From positions 1,240,001 to 1,304,000 of the forward strand of contig NZ_CP050154.1 of NCBI RefSeq assembly GCF_011617705.1: a stretch of DNA of 64,000 nucleotides, given 5' to 3'. This DNA comes from Brevibacterium limosum. GTDB lineage: Bacteria > Actinomycetota > Actinomycetes > Actinomycetales > Brevibacteriaceae. Made by a program: the position numbers and the translations under genes. The stretch's first letter is position 1. Each line of letters begins with the position of its first letter. Shown here piece after piece: positions 56,407-64,000 of this stretch. Under the pieces are notes generated by a model. It made no database searches and had not been told where the DNA came from. It saw only the letters and a list, made by a program, of their open reading frames with translations.

Positions 56407-57330
56407 TTGACGAACGCCCACGCGTACGACCCGACCCTGTTCACCGGACTGAGTGCCTTCCCGCTCACCCCGCTGACAGGCGAAACCCTCGACGAGGATG
56501 CCTTCGTCGGTCTCATCGATCGCCTCGTCCTGGCCGGCGTCGACTCGATCACGGCGCTGGGATCGACCGGTTCCTACGCTTACCTCGACACCGACGAGCG
56601 GGCACGCGTGGCGCAGCTGACTGTCGAATCAGCTCTCGACATCCCCGTCCTCCTCGGAGTCGGGGCGCTGCGGACACGAGACGTACTGGCCAACGTCGCC
56701 TCCGCCGAGGCCGCCGGAGCCCAGGGACTGCTGCTGGCCCCTGTGAGCTATCAGCCGCTGACCGACGACGAGGTGTTCGGCCTCTTCCGCACGGTCACCG
56801 AGTCCACCGACCTGCCCGTCGTCGTCTACGACAACCCCGGCACCACACACTTCACGTTCACCACCGAGCTCTACTCACGTGTGGCCGCACTCGAGGGAGT
56901 GGCCTCGATCAAGATTCCCGGGTCCCCGGCCTCGCCCGGCGGATGGGATGAGCGCATCGGTGAGATCCGCGCAGCCATCGGCAGTCAGGTGACGATCGGC
57001 ATCTCCGGCGACGCCCATGGCGCAGAGGGCCTCATCGCCGGCTGCGATGCCTGGTACACGGCCGTCGGCGGCACAATACCCGAGCCGCTGCTCGAGATCA
57101 CCCGGGCCGCAGAACTCGGCAATGCGCAGCTGGCCCGTGAACTCTCGGCCGAGCTGCAGCCGCTGTGGGATCTGTTCACCGAGTTCGGCGGAAGCCTGCG
57201 CGTGAGTGCCGCCATCGCCGAACACCTCGGTCTCGTCGGGCCGGCAAGTCTGCCCCTGCCGGTCCGTGACCTCGATGAAGCGGCGAAGCGCAAGGTCGCC
57301 GAGGTGGCCGAGGGCCTCGACCTGGCCTGA
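56407..57330 (+). CDS. DapA/NAL-family aldolase or lyase
   Basis: 307-residue TIM-barrel Schiff-base enzyme of the dihydrodipicolinate synthase superfamily. Tyr141 in YDNPGTTHF and the Schiff-base Lys169 in SIKIPG are in place, with GSTGSYAYLD for the carboxylate pocket. The GSTGSYAY variant of GTTGE and the ribokinase neighbour argue for a catabolic aldolase instead of lysine biosynthesis. GGAGGAGGAG precedes a TTG start. Confidence 0.88.
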   Translation: MTNAHAYDPTLFTGLSAFPLTPLTGETLDEDAFVGLIDRLVLAGVDSITALGSTGSYAYLDTDERARVAQLTVESALDIPVLLGVGALRTRDVLANVASAEAAGAQGLLLAPVSYQPLTDDEVFGLFRTVTESTDLPVVVYDNPGTTHFTFTTELYSRVAALEGVASIKIPGSPASPGGWDERIGEIRAAIGSQVTIGISGDAHGAEGLIAGCDAWYTAVGGTIPEPLLEITRAAELGNAQLARELSAELQPLWDLFTEFGGSLRVSAAIAEHLGLVGPASLPLPVRDLDEAAKRKVAEVAEGLDLA

Positions 57331-57424
57331 CCTGCACTCCGGTGCCGGGTGAACGAGCCCACTGTCCGCGAAGACGCTCACCGCCTCGGCGGCCGCCGAG
57401 GCGGCCGCGCCGTCGGAGACGGAT

Positions 57425-57715
57425 GTGCACACCGCAGACTTCCACGAGTTCGAGGACGGCGGTGCGAAGACGATGCGCGAGGATGTGCGGGTCTTCGGTA
57501 CCACGCCTGAACAGGACCTGCCGATCTCACGCAATCTCGAACCCGAAGACATCACCGTCGCCGGCGAGGCGCCGCCGGAGCTGACTTCGCGTCGACCGCC
57601 CACCTCAGCACCTGAGGCCCTGCTCAGAGGCGGCGCTGCGTCTCAGTCGATCTGGCCGATGGGTTCGCGTTTCTCGGCCTGGAACTGGTCCTCGGCGCGA
57701 CCGCGGGCCCAGTAG
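57425..57715 (+). CDS. Doubtful small reading frame
   Basis: GTG start with GGAGA upstream. Residues 1-55 (ADFHEFEDGGAKTMREDVRVF and on) look coding, but the last 24 codons are antisense to the siderophore-interacting gene. It may be a truncated gene. The 57331-57642 spacer holds nothing else except a GCCTCGGCGG/CCGCCGAGGC hairpin (about 57383-57402). Confidence 0.25.
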   Translation: MHTADFHEFEDGGAKTMREDVRVFGTTPEQDLPISRNLEPEDITVAGEAPPELTSRRPPTSAPEALLRGGAASQSIWPMGSRFSAWNWSSARPRAQ

Positions 57716-58458
57716 GCCGAGATCGACAGTGACTCGCGAGGCACTTCGCGGTCCTTGAGAATCCTGCGGATCGCCTTGATCGTCTCGCGCTCGCCGTGTG
57801 CGAAGACCTGCGGAGTGCCGGAATGCCACTCAAGATCCTCGACTGCGGCGATGAGCTCGTCGTCCGAGTCCACCCATTTCACCTCGATGCCTGCGGGCAC
57901 CTCGGGCAGAACGCGATCGGCCTCATCGGTGACACAGGCCAGGACGACACCGGCGGCCCCGGCCGGCATGGCTTCGAGGGCGGAGCTCACGGCGGGGATC
58001 GCGGAGTGGTCGGCGATGAGCAGGTGCCAGTCGGCGTCGGCAGGGGCGTACTTGCCTCCGGCACCGGAGAGGACGAGCGTGTCTCCGGGCTGTGCATTCT
58101 TCGCCCAGGGGCCGGCGATCCCGTCATCGTCGTGGATGACGAAGTCGATGGTCAGCCACTTCTCGTCCAGGTCGATCTCACGCACCGTGTAGGTGCGGCG
58201 GCTCGGCAGCTTCTCGGGGGACTGCTCACGCAGCTCCGTCAGGTCATAGGGCGGAATGAGCTCATGAGCCGGATCGGCGAAGAGGAGTTTGACGTACTTG
58301 TCGGTCGCATCGTTCGAGGCGATGTTGTCGAACGTGTCGCCGCCGAGGCGGATCCGCACCAGATGCGGGCTGACCTCGGTCGTCTCCAGGACGGTGAGGA
58401 TCGCCTGCTGGCGGGCGGGTCGTGCGGTGCGCTCGGGGGTGTTGGGTGCGGTCGTCAC
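57643..58458 (-). CDS. Siderophore-interacting ferric reductase
   Basis: 271-residue flavin reductase of the SIP/ViuB family. The N-terminal FAD barrel has SRRTYTVREID (RxYTxR) and the C-terminal half the NAD(P)H region with ADHSAIPAVSSALE and the terminal SAYWARGRAED motif. Releases iron from imported siderophores in the cytosol. A DtxR/IdeR-type box lies 64 bp upstream. Confidence 0.92.
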   Translation of the reverse strand: MTTAPNTPERTARPARQQAILTVLETTEVSPHLVRIRLGGDTFDNIASNDATDKYVKLLFADPAHELIPPYDLTELREQSPEKLPSRRTYTVREIDLDEKWLTIDFVIHDDDGIAGPWAKNAQPGDTLVLSGAGGKYAPADADWHLLIADHSAIPAVSSALEAMPAGAAGVVLACVTDEADRVLPEVPAGIEVKWVDSDDELIAAVEDLEWHSGTPQVFAHGERETIKAIRRILKDREVPRESLSISAYWARGRAEDQFQAEKREPIGQID

Positions 58459-58521
58459 AGGCGGCCTTTCTCAGACGGGGTGCCCCTGAGAGCTCACGGT
58501 CGGCCGAGCCGCCCCGGCGCA

Positions 58522-58540
58522 GGGGTTAGGCTCACCTTAT
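58522..58540 (-). promoter_or_regulatory. DtxR/IdeR-type iron box
   Basis: GGGGTTAGGCTCACCTTAT matches the 19-bp iron-box pattern with the GTTAGGCT-ACCT core. It lies in the promoter region of the siderophore-interacting gene, so iron repression is expected. Confidence 0.7.
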
Positions 58541-58567
58541 CAAACCTTGTTCGGCGGCCGAGGTCCG

Positions 58568-59899
58568 TCAACTCAGACGGTCGGCCATCTCCCGGCGACG
58601 ATCGTCGCGGATGCGTTTGAGCCCCTTGACCGATCTGAGCGAATCGAGGATCTGCACGCCCGGCAGAGCGGAGTTCGGTCCCTTGCACTGCATCATGTCC
58701 TCGGGATCGAGCAGCACCACGCGGATCCCGTCGTCCTCCTTGCGCGACAGCGCTTCGGTGAGCATGCTCCGGGCCACGGAGTTGATTTCGTTGACGCGGC
58801 GCAGGTCGAGGACGAACGTGTTCGTGCTGGCGCCGGGCTCGTCCATGGCGCGCAGGACGTTCTCCGAACCGCTCCACTGGATGAGTCCCTGCAGGCTGCA
58901 GATGCGGACCATCTTGCCCTCCGCGTCGACGAAGCGACGGTCGCGGCGGATGATCGAGCGGGCCGGCTCAGGCGCATCCATGATGTGCAGGCTCAACCTG
59001 TCGGACAGGTCCTGGAAGATCTTCGCTCCGCGGACGCTCGTGCCGTGCCTGTCCAAGCGCGGTGAGAACGTGGCGATGCCGACCTGACCGGGCATGACAC
59101 CGAAGACACCACCGGAGACGCCGCTCTTGGCGGGGATCCCGATCTCTGTCATCCAGTCGCCTGCCGCGTCGTACATGCCGCACGTCATCATGACTGCGAG
59201 CACCTGCCGATTGACCCGGGCAGAGAGCACCTGTTCACCGGTCAGCGGGTTGACGCCGCCGCCGGCCAGGGTCGAGGCCATGATGGCGAGGTCCTTGACG
59301 GTGACGGTGACCGCGCACTGTTCGATATAGCCGCGGACCACCTCGTCGGGGTCGTCGTAGAAGATGTCGTAGGACCGGAGCATGTTCGCAATGGCGACAT
59401 TGCGGTAGGCCTCACGCCATTCGCCATCGGCCACCGATTCGTCGATCGTCAGCTCTCGGCCGGCGAAGCGGGAGAGACCGGCGCGCACGATCTCCGTGCG
59501 TTCTGCCAGTCCTGCACCGGGGTCGCCGAGGACGGAGTGGATCGTCATGGCCCCGGCGTTGATCATCGGGTTGAGCGGGCGGCCCGACTTCTTGTCCAGG
59601 GAGAGCTCGTTGAACTTCTCACCGCTGGGTTCGACGCCGACCTTCTCGAGGACTCCGGACAGGCCTTCCTGTTCGAGGGCGAGGCCGTAGATGAAGGGCT
59701 TCGACATCGACTGGATCGAGAACTCATGATCGGCATCGCCGGAGGTGTATTCGACGCCGTCGAGGGTGGAGATGCAGATCGCGAGCTTCTCCGGATCCGC
59801 TGTGGCGAGATCCGGGATGTAGTCCGCATTCTCCCCGGACCGATCCGGTCGGAAACGGTCGAGCGTCTCATCGAGGAAATCCGGGATGGGCGATCGCAT
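58568..59899 (-). CDS. glsA: Glutaminase with STAS domain
   Basis: 443 residues. The glutaminase domain (about 1-310) is of the serine-dependent beta-lactamase-like type with SMSKPF (nucleophile and Lys), NPMINAGAM and GGVFGVMPGQVG. A STAS domain follows (about 335-440) with TFVLDLRRVNEI. Converts glutamine to glutamate and ammonia. AGGAGGTG lies just before the ATG; the frame is open further up but without family sequence. Confidence 0.93.
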   Translation of the reverse strand: MRSPIPDFLDETLDRFRPDRSGENADYIPDLATADPEKLAICISTLDGVEYTSGDADHEFSIQSMSKPFIYGLALEQEGLSGVLEKVGVEPSGEKFNELSLDKKSGRPLNPMINAGAMTIHSVLGDPGAGLAERTEIVRAGLSRFAGRELTIDESVADGEWREAYRNVAIANMLRSYDIFYDDPDEVVRGYIEQCAVTVTVKDLAIMASTLAGGGVNPLTGEQVLSARVNRQVLAVMMTCGMYDAAGDWMTEIGIPAKSGVSGGVFGVMPGQVGIATFSPRLDRHGTSVRGAKIFQDLSDRLSLHIMDAPEPARSIIRRDRRFVDAEGKMVRICSLQGLIQWSGSENVLRAMDEPGASTNTFVLDLRRVNEINSVARSMLTEALSRKEDDGIRVVLLDPEDMMQCKGPNSALPGVQILDSLRSVKGLKRIRDDRRREMADRLS

Positions 59900-59992
59900 G
59901 GCACCTCCTGCTGAAGTCGGGGTCGGTCGGCACAGCGCGGCTTGACGCAGACTGCCATTCTCACACACTCTCCCGCCGTCCGCCGTCCTTCG

Positions 59993-60322
59993 ATGACGGA
60001 GCTGACTGCCCCGGTCCCGTCGCTGCTCCTCCTCATCGGCATCGCATTCACCGCCGTCGTCGTCATCGGCGTGGTTGTGACCGCGTTCGTGCTCCGATAT
60101 GCACCGCCCGGGCCGGTGACCGACAGACTGTCCGAGCAAGCGCTCACCCCGGAAGAGATCATCACCGAGGTGGCCCCGCACAAAGACGGCACCAAGCAGA
60201 TCCGCCAAAGGCTGTTCTTCGAGACCCCACCCGACGATGGAGGCCCGGTGGGACGAAGGGCTTCGACCATCCGGCTGCGCGTTTCAGGTTCAGCCCGAAG
60301 GATTCTTCAGGCGCGGCCGTGA
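59993..60322 (+). CDS. Small single-span membrane protein
   Basis: 109 residues: one membrane helix (SLLLLIGIAFTAVVVIGVVV, about 10-32) then a soluble part that ends basic. No clear SD. Its stop overlaps the next gene (GTGA), which supports it being real. Family unknown; first of a three-gene unit divergent from glsA. Confidence 0.55.
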   Translation: MTELTAPVPSLLLLIGIAFTAVVVIGVVVTAFVLRYAPPGPVTDRLSEQALTPEEIITEVAPHKDGTKQIRQRLFFETPPDDGGPVGRRASTIRLRVSGSARRILQARP

Positions 60323-60579
60323 GGTGGAGTGAAGGTCGTCATGTCATCGAACTCGAATACGTCCTCGATGAGGTGTTCATGACTGTGGCCGGCAACGTCG
60401 GCTTCGAACTCGGAGATGGCTGCGGCGCTGCAGAATTCGCACAAGCCGACGAGGGCGATGGCCGCCGCGGGCGCATCGTCCGGCGCAAGTCCTATACCGA
60501 CAACCGCGAAATCATCGCGTTCACCCCTCCTGCGGGGATGACTGCATCCCCGATCCACCCATATGAAAGGCAGCGGTGA
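60319..60579 (+). CDS. Small hypothetical protein
   Basis: 86 residues from GTG, overlapping the genes on both sides by 4 nt. Acidic beta-rich start (GRHVIELEYVLDEVFMTVAG), two Gly/Asp-rich segments and NREIIAFTPPAG near the end. No family recognised. Confidence 0.5.
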   Translation: MRWSEGRHVIELEYVLDEVFMTVAGNVGFELGDGCGAAEFAQADEGDGRRGRIVRRKSYTDNREIIAFTPPAGMTASPIHPYERQR

Positions 60580-60827
60580 ATGAGATGAAGCGACGATTCG
60601 GACGCCGCCGCGACCGCGGAGACCTGGTCATCGACTCCGAGGCACCGATCACTGCCGTCGACTGTGAGGTCTTCGCTCCGCGTGGCGAGCCGTGCGGAGC
60701 GAAGAAAGGAGACACCTGGACGGTGGCGGGCGAGGACCTGCTGCACGATTACGCTGTCATCGACGCCGTGCGGATCACGATCGACGCCGATCCGAAATCC
60801 GTGCCTGCACCAGACATCGATTCCTGA
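60576..60827 (+). CDS. Small hypothetical protein
   Basis: 83 residues from GTG (or 80 from an ATG 9 bp on). Arg-rich N-terminus then DLVIDSEAPITAVDCEVFAP and a DYAVIDAVRITIDAD strand pattern. Last of the three overlapping genes; convergent with the MT0933-type gene. No family recognised. Confidence 0.5.
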   Translation: MNEMKRRFGRRRDRGDLVIDSEAPITAVDCEVFAPRGEPCGAKKGDTWTVAGEDLLHDYAVIDAVRITIDADPKSVPAPDIDS

Positions 60828-60900
60828 GCGCCGCCGAACAGAGATCGAGCCCCTGCCGAATTCGACAGTGGCTCGATCAGCTGAAGCAGAAGATCAGTGT

Positions 60901-61239
60901 TCAGCGGTGTCCGGCAGATCCATTGTCGCCGTCGAAGCCGTTGTCGCCACGATCGCCTTCGCGGACATCGTCTCCGTGCATATCGTTCCCGCGATCATCG
61001 TCACCGCGGTCTGTGCCGCCGGGCTGATCACGGTCGTTGCCGATTGCGTTGTCGGCGGCATCCCGGGCCTTCTTGATCTTGTCGGAGTGTTTGCCTCCGG
61101 TCAGGGAGTCGGCGACACCGGCGGCCTTGTCGAGGACCGAGTCGGTGACTTGTTCGGCCTTGTCCGAATTGAGCTTGTCCTTGACCTTGGGATCATTGGC
61201 GAGGTTCTTGGCCTTGTCGAGGAATTTGTCGAATGCCAT
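60901..61239 (-). CDS. MT0933-type antitoxin-family protein
   Basis: 112 residues. The N-terminal 65, MAFDKFLDKAKNLANDPKVK and on to SLTGGKHSDKIKKARDAAD, are typical of the Rv0909-like family annotated as antitoxins. The C-terminal 40 residues are Asp/Gly/Arg low complexity. AAGGA lies before the ATG. No partner toxin gene is adjacent, so a toxin-antitoxin role is doubtful. Confidence 0.75.
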   Translation of the reverse strand: MAFDKFLDKAKNLANDPKVKDKLNSDKAEQVTDSVLDKAAGVADSLTGGKHSDKIKKARDAADNAIGNDRDQPGGTDRGDDDRGNDMHGDDVREGDRGDNGFDGDNGSAGHR

Positions 61240-61378
61240 GGCACGGTCCTTCTCACTTGGTCGAATGCTCTGTCGATGCTGGTCGTGGGGATGGACAGGG
61301 ACGCTTCGCATCCTAGTGGGGCTGTCTGTGACGGAACTGGCAATCGCTCGATTCGGATCCGCTCGTCACCGAGCTCCT

Positions 61379-62686
61379 TCACGCCTGAGACTCGCGACGG
61401 TGGTGGGCATTCCGGAGGGTGAGGATGAACGCGGCGATCGCGGCAGAGAGCAGCGAGGCGCTGAGAACGGCGACCTTCGCAACATCGTGCTCGACGGAAC
61501 CGGCGGCGAAGCTGAGTTCGGCAACGAGGAGCGAGACGGTGAACCCGATGCCTGCGAGCAGCCCGATGCCGGTGAGGTCGGCCCACCGCAGGCTGGGATC
61601 CAAACCTGCGGTGAATCGGGTGGCCAACCACGTAGAGGCGAGGATGCCGAGCGGTTTGCCCACGATCAGTGCGGCCATGATCCCGTAGGTCAGGGGATGG
61701 GTGAACGCGGCGGCCAGACCGTGAGACCCTCCGATGTCGACACCGGCGGCGAAGAAGGCGAAGACAGGGACGGCGAAACCGGCTGACAGCGGTCGTATAC
61801 GGTGCTCGAGCGCCTCGGCGAGGTCGATTCCGGACCCGTTCTCACCCTGGCTGGAGGGCCCGAGGCCGGCATCGGTCGTGCGGTTCGAAGCACGGCCGAC
61901 CACTGCGGGGATCGTGAAGCCCAGCAGCACTCCGGCGATGGTCGCATGGACACCGGAGGCGTGCATGAGCGCCCAGGCGGCGAGTCCGAGGGGGAGCAGG
62001 ACGACCCATGCGGCCCAGGCCCGGTCGACGAAGAATCGACGGAAGCGGTTCGCGATGAGCCCGTAGACGATGACGACGCCGAGCGCCGCTGCGAGGGGGA
62101 GGGCCGCGATGGTCTCGGTGTAGAAGATCGCGATGATGGTGATCGCCAGCAGGTCGTCGACCGCAGCCAGGGTCAGCAGGAAGAGGCGCAGCGCCTTCGG
62201 CAGGTGGGACCCGACGATCGCGAGGACGGCGACGGCGAAGGCGATGTCGGTCGCGGTGGGGATGGCCCAGCCGCGCAGCAGGTCGGGGCGGGTGAGCAGG
62301 AAGGCCGCGCAGATGAGGGCCGGGACGAGGACCCCGCCGGCCGCCGCAGCGATCGGGACGACGGCGGTGCGGAGCCGACGCAGGTCGCCGCGGGTGAATT
62401 CGGCCTTGAGCTCGATGCCGACGAGGAAGAAGAAGACGGCGAGCAGCCCGTCGGCGGCCCATTGCCCGATGCTCAGACGCAGATGCCAGGGCTCATAGCC
62501 GAGTTCGATGTCGCGGATCGCGAAGTATTCGGCCGATGCCGGTGAGTTAGCCCAGATCAGGGCGGCAGCGGCGGCGAGGAGGAGCAGTGCGCCGCCGACG
62601 GTGTCGCGGCGGAGCGCCTGGAACAGTTGCTGTCCCGGGGAGTTCGATGAGGCAGATCGTGAGGCAGTTGCAGCAGTGGTGGTCAC
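61379..62686 (-). CDS. nhaA: NhaA Na+/H+ antiporter
   Basis: 435 residues of the standard form. [38 protein letters not shown] and [16 protein letters not shown] with the ion-binding aspartates are present; no thioredoxin domain. GTG start; the frame is open upstream to 62962 without family sequence. A paralogue with a DsbA-like tail lies at 47874. Confidence 0.92.
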   Translation of the reverse strand: MTTTAATASRSASSNSPGQQLFQALRRDTVGGALLLLAAAAALIWANSPASAEYFAIRDIELGYEPWHLRLSIGQWAADGLLAVFFFLVGIELKAEFTRGDLRRLRTAVVPIAAAAGGVLVPALICAAFLLTRPDLLRGWAIPTATDIAFAVAVLAIVGSHLPKALRLFLLTLAAVDDLLAITIIAIFYTETIAALPLAAALGVVIVYGLIANRFRRFFVDRAWAAWVVLLPLGLAAWALMHASGVHATIAGVLLGFTIPAVVGRASNRTTDAGLGPSSQGENGSGIDLAEALEHRIRPLSAGFAVPVFAFFAAGVDIGGSHGLAAAFTHPLTYGIMAALIVGKPLGILASTWLATRFTAGLDPSLRWADLTGIGLLAGIGFTVSLLVAELSFAAGSVEHDVAKVAVLSASLLSAAIAAFILTLRNAHHRRESQA

Positions 62687-62828
62687 AGTGGTCCCGTTCG
62701 TGGTCGGAGGAGAAGAGAGTTCGACCCGAAGAATGGATGCGCAGACAGTGCTCAGTTCGTCGAAACTGAGCGTACGTGCGTGACTCGAGCGGACGTCGCC
62801 GGCTCGGCCGATGAGATCTGTCGGAGAA

Positions 62829-62981
62829 TCACACCAGGGGTCGGAGCGGAAGATCTCCGCGCCCGAACGGCTGTGTGCCCGACTGCATCTCGCCCCAGGA
62901 GGTGATGTAGCCGTTAGTGCCCGAGTGCGGGAGAACCCACACCTTCGGGCGGAAGACGGCATCCGGAGCTGACTGTGACAT
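62829..62981 (-). CDS. Possible small protein (50 aa)
   Basis: ATG frame with normal composition ([20 protein letters not shown] in the first half). The binding site is weak. It occupies part of the 62687-63089 spacer, where I see nothing else apart from the nhaA promoter region. Confidence 0.25.
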   Translation of the reverse strand: MSQSAPDAVFRPKVWVLPHSGTNGYITSWGEMQSGTQPFGRGDLPLRPLV

Positions 62982-63089
62982 TGCGGACAGTCTACCTCAG
63001 CGGATCGGGAAGCTGCCGGACTTCACCGCGCAGCCGCCCATCCCGCCGAAGAGGCCGAAGATCATGTTCGCGGCCCCTTGGCCCCGGGA

Positions 63090-64000
63090 TCAGCCGCGAC
63101 CGCGCCTGTCTATGCGCAGCACAGTCTCGAGCAGGACCGAGATGCCCGGCATGATGTCGGCGAAGTCGGTGAATTCCTCCGGGCAGTGGCTGCGTCCGTC
63201 GACCGAGGGTACGAAGACCATGCCGACCTGGGTCTTCGCAGCGATGATGCCGGCATCGTGGCCGGCTCCGGAGAACATCGTGGCGCGCGTGAGTCCGAAT
63301 TCGTCGGCCACCTCCGTGATGGTGGAGGTGATCGGCTCGTGCAGGGGGACCGGCGCATCATCGGTGGTCCATTCGACCTCCACCTCGACTCCGCGCTTCT
63401 CGGCTTCGGTGCCTGCCGCCGCGGTCAGGCGCCGTTGGGCCTCGTTGAGCCAGGAGCCGTCGGGGCCGCGGAACTCGCCTTCGAGGCCGGCGATCTGCGA
63501 GACCACGTTGACGGCTTCCGGAGTGAAGCGGATCTGTCCGCAGGTGCCGCGTGTGTTCGTGCCCGATTCGGCGATCGACTCCACTGCGAGCACCGTCCCG
63601 GCGGCGGCGCAGCCGGCATCGGCGCGGACGTCCATCGGCGTGGTGCCGGCGTGATCCTGACGACCGGTGAACAGGGCCCGGAAATGGTTGATTCCGGTGA
63701 TGGTCTCGACAACGCCGATCTGCCGACCGGCCCGTTCGAGTTCGGGTCCCTGCTCGATGTGGAGTTCGAGGAATGCGGTCACCGGTGAGAAGTCGTAGGC
63801 GGCCGTGAGGAATTCCTCGGGATCGATGCGTGAGTTCGGCAGCGCCTCGGCGAGGCTGCGACCTGTGGGATCCGTCAGCGCCAAGAAGCTTCGGTCGACC
63901 TGGCCGGTCATCGCGCGGGAGCCGACGCAGAAGAGACCGAAGTCGTTGGGCTCCTCGTTGAAGAACACGACGACCACCAGATCGTGATCGACACGGATGC
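63090..64000 (-). CDS. M20-family carbamoylase/ureidohydrolase, partial
   Basis: Last 303 codons; the start lies beyond the window. Motifs of the amidase-hydantoinase/carbamoylase group: VVFFNEEPNDFG, LHIEQGPELE, the dimerisation-loop DHAGTTPMDVRAD and SGAGHDAGIIA with a metal-site His. Relatives are N-carbamoyl-L-amino acid hydrolases, allantoate amidohydrolases and ureidopropionases. The substrate cannot be told. Confidence 0.85.
   Translation of the reverse strand, partial: IRVDHDLVVVVFFNEEPNDFGLFCVGSRAMTGQVDRSFLALTDPTGRSLAEALPNSRIDPEEFLTAAYDFSPVTAFLELHIEQGPELERAGRQIGVVETITGINHFRALFTGRQDHAGTTPMDVRADAGCAAAGTVLAVESIAESGTNTRGTCGQIRFTPEAVNVVSQIAGLEGEFRGPDGSWLNEAQRRLTAAAGTEAEKRGVEVEVEWTTDDAPVPLHEPITSTITEVADEFGLTRATMFSGAGHDAGIIAAKTQVGMVFVPSVDGRSHCPEEFTDFADIMPGISVLLETVLRIDRRGRG

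Noticed and set aside
60307..60558. Minus-strand frame opposite the small overlapping genes
   Set aside because: The plus-strand frames have 4-nt overlaps at both joints; the minus frame has no binding site or context.

Overview
High-GC chromosomal segment of an actinobacterium. The mycothiol/DinB-type enzyme, DUF3618 and MT0933-type proteins, a DtxR/IdeR-like iron box, many GTG/TTG starts and one-gene overlaps of the ATGA/GTGA type all fit Micrococcales. I would guess Brevibacterium, but that is inference from gene content and style, not from a marker gene. There is no rRNA operon, CRISPR array, prophage or intact insertion sequence. Three tRNA genes are present: Leu-TAG, Lys-CTT and His-GTG.

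Layout. 1-5619: a 56-residue protein, a D-Ala-D-Ala carboxypeptidase and the succinate dehydrogenase operon sdhCDAB, all on the minus strand. 5964-11211: a plus-strand run of mannose-1-phosphate guanylyltransferase, an M20 amidohydrolase, a BMP-type lipoprotein, adenosine deaminase and a small membrane protein. 11457-15025: minus-strand FAD monooxygenase, lipoprotein, GNAT acetyltransferase and MarR regulator. 15223-20735: sucCD, threonine aldolase, a universal stress protein and an MHS-type MFS transporter. 21050-27302: a complete fructose PTS in one stretch (fruR-fruK-fruA-ptsI-ptsH), with a readable promoter. 27356-30460: an RsmC-like methyltransferase, a SnoaL-like protein and a PadR/HAAS pair.

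30606-37548 is regulator-rich: an APC permease and YtcJ-like amidohydrolase divergent from a TetR gene that leads ASCH and DinB-like genes, then a DUF1772/MerR divergent pair and a GNAT gene. 38582-45825 is the most interesting metabolic cluster: GntR regulator, NRAMP-like transporter, PxpA, DUF1445 protein, a PxpB-PxpC fusion and a biotin carboxylase-BCCP protein. Together these supply every domain of a urea-carboxylase-like enzyme, split over separate genes and joined to 5-oxoprolinase parts. 45851-49727 looks acquired: a remnant reading frame, formaldehyde dehydrogenase, an internally deleted IS3 copy and an NhaA antiporter fused to a DsbA-like domain, next to the 3' end of tRNA-Lys.

50224-55079 holds a second GroES-like gene coupled to a DUF3618 gene, a cytidine deaminase-ASCH fusion that may salvage N4-acetylcytidine, a Ser/Asp-rich surface protein and a membrane-anchored beta-propeller protein. 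55302-64000 holds tRNA-His, ribokinase, a DapA-family lyase, an iron-boxed siderophore-interacting reductase, glutaminase-STAS, three tiny overlapping unknown genes, an MT0933-type protein, a second nhaA and a carbamoylase-type hydrolase cut by the window end. The decamer GCCGAGGCGG and close variants recur through genes and spacers on both strands.
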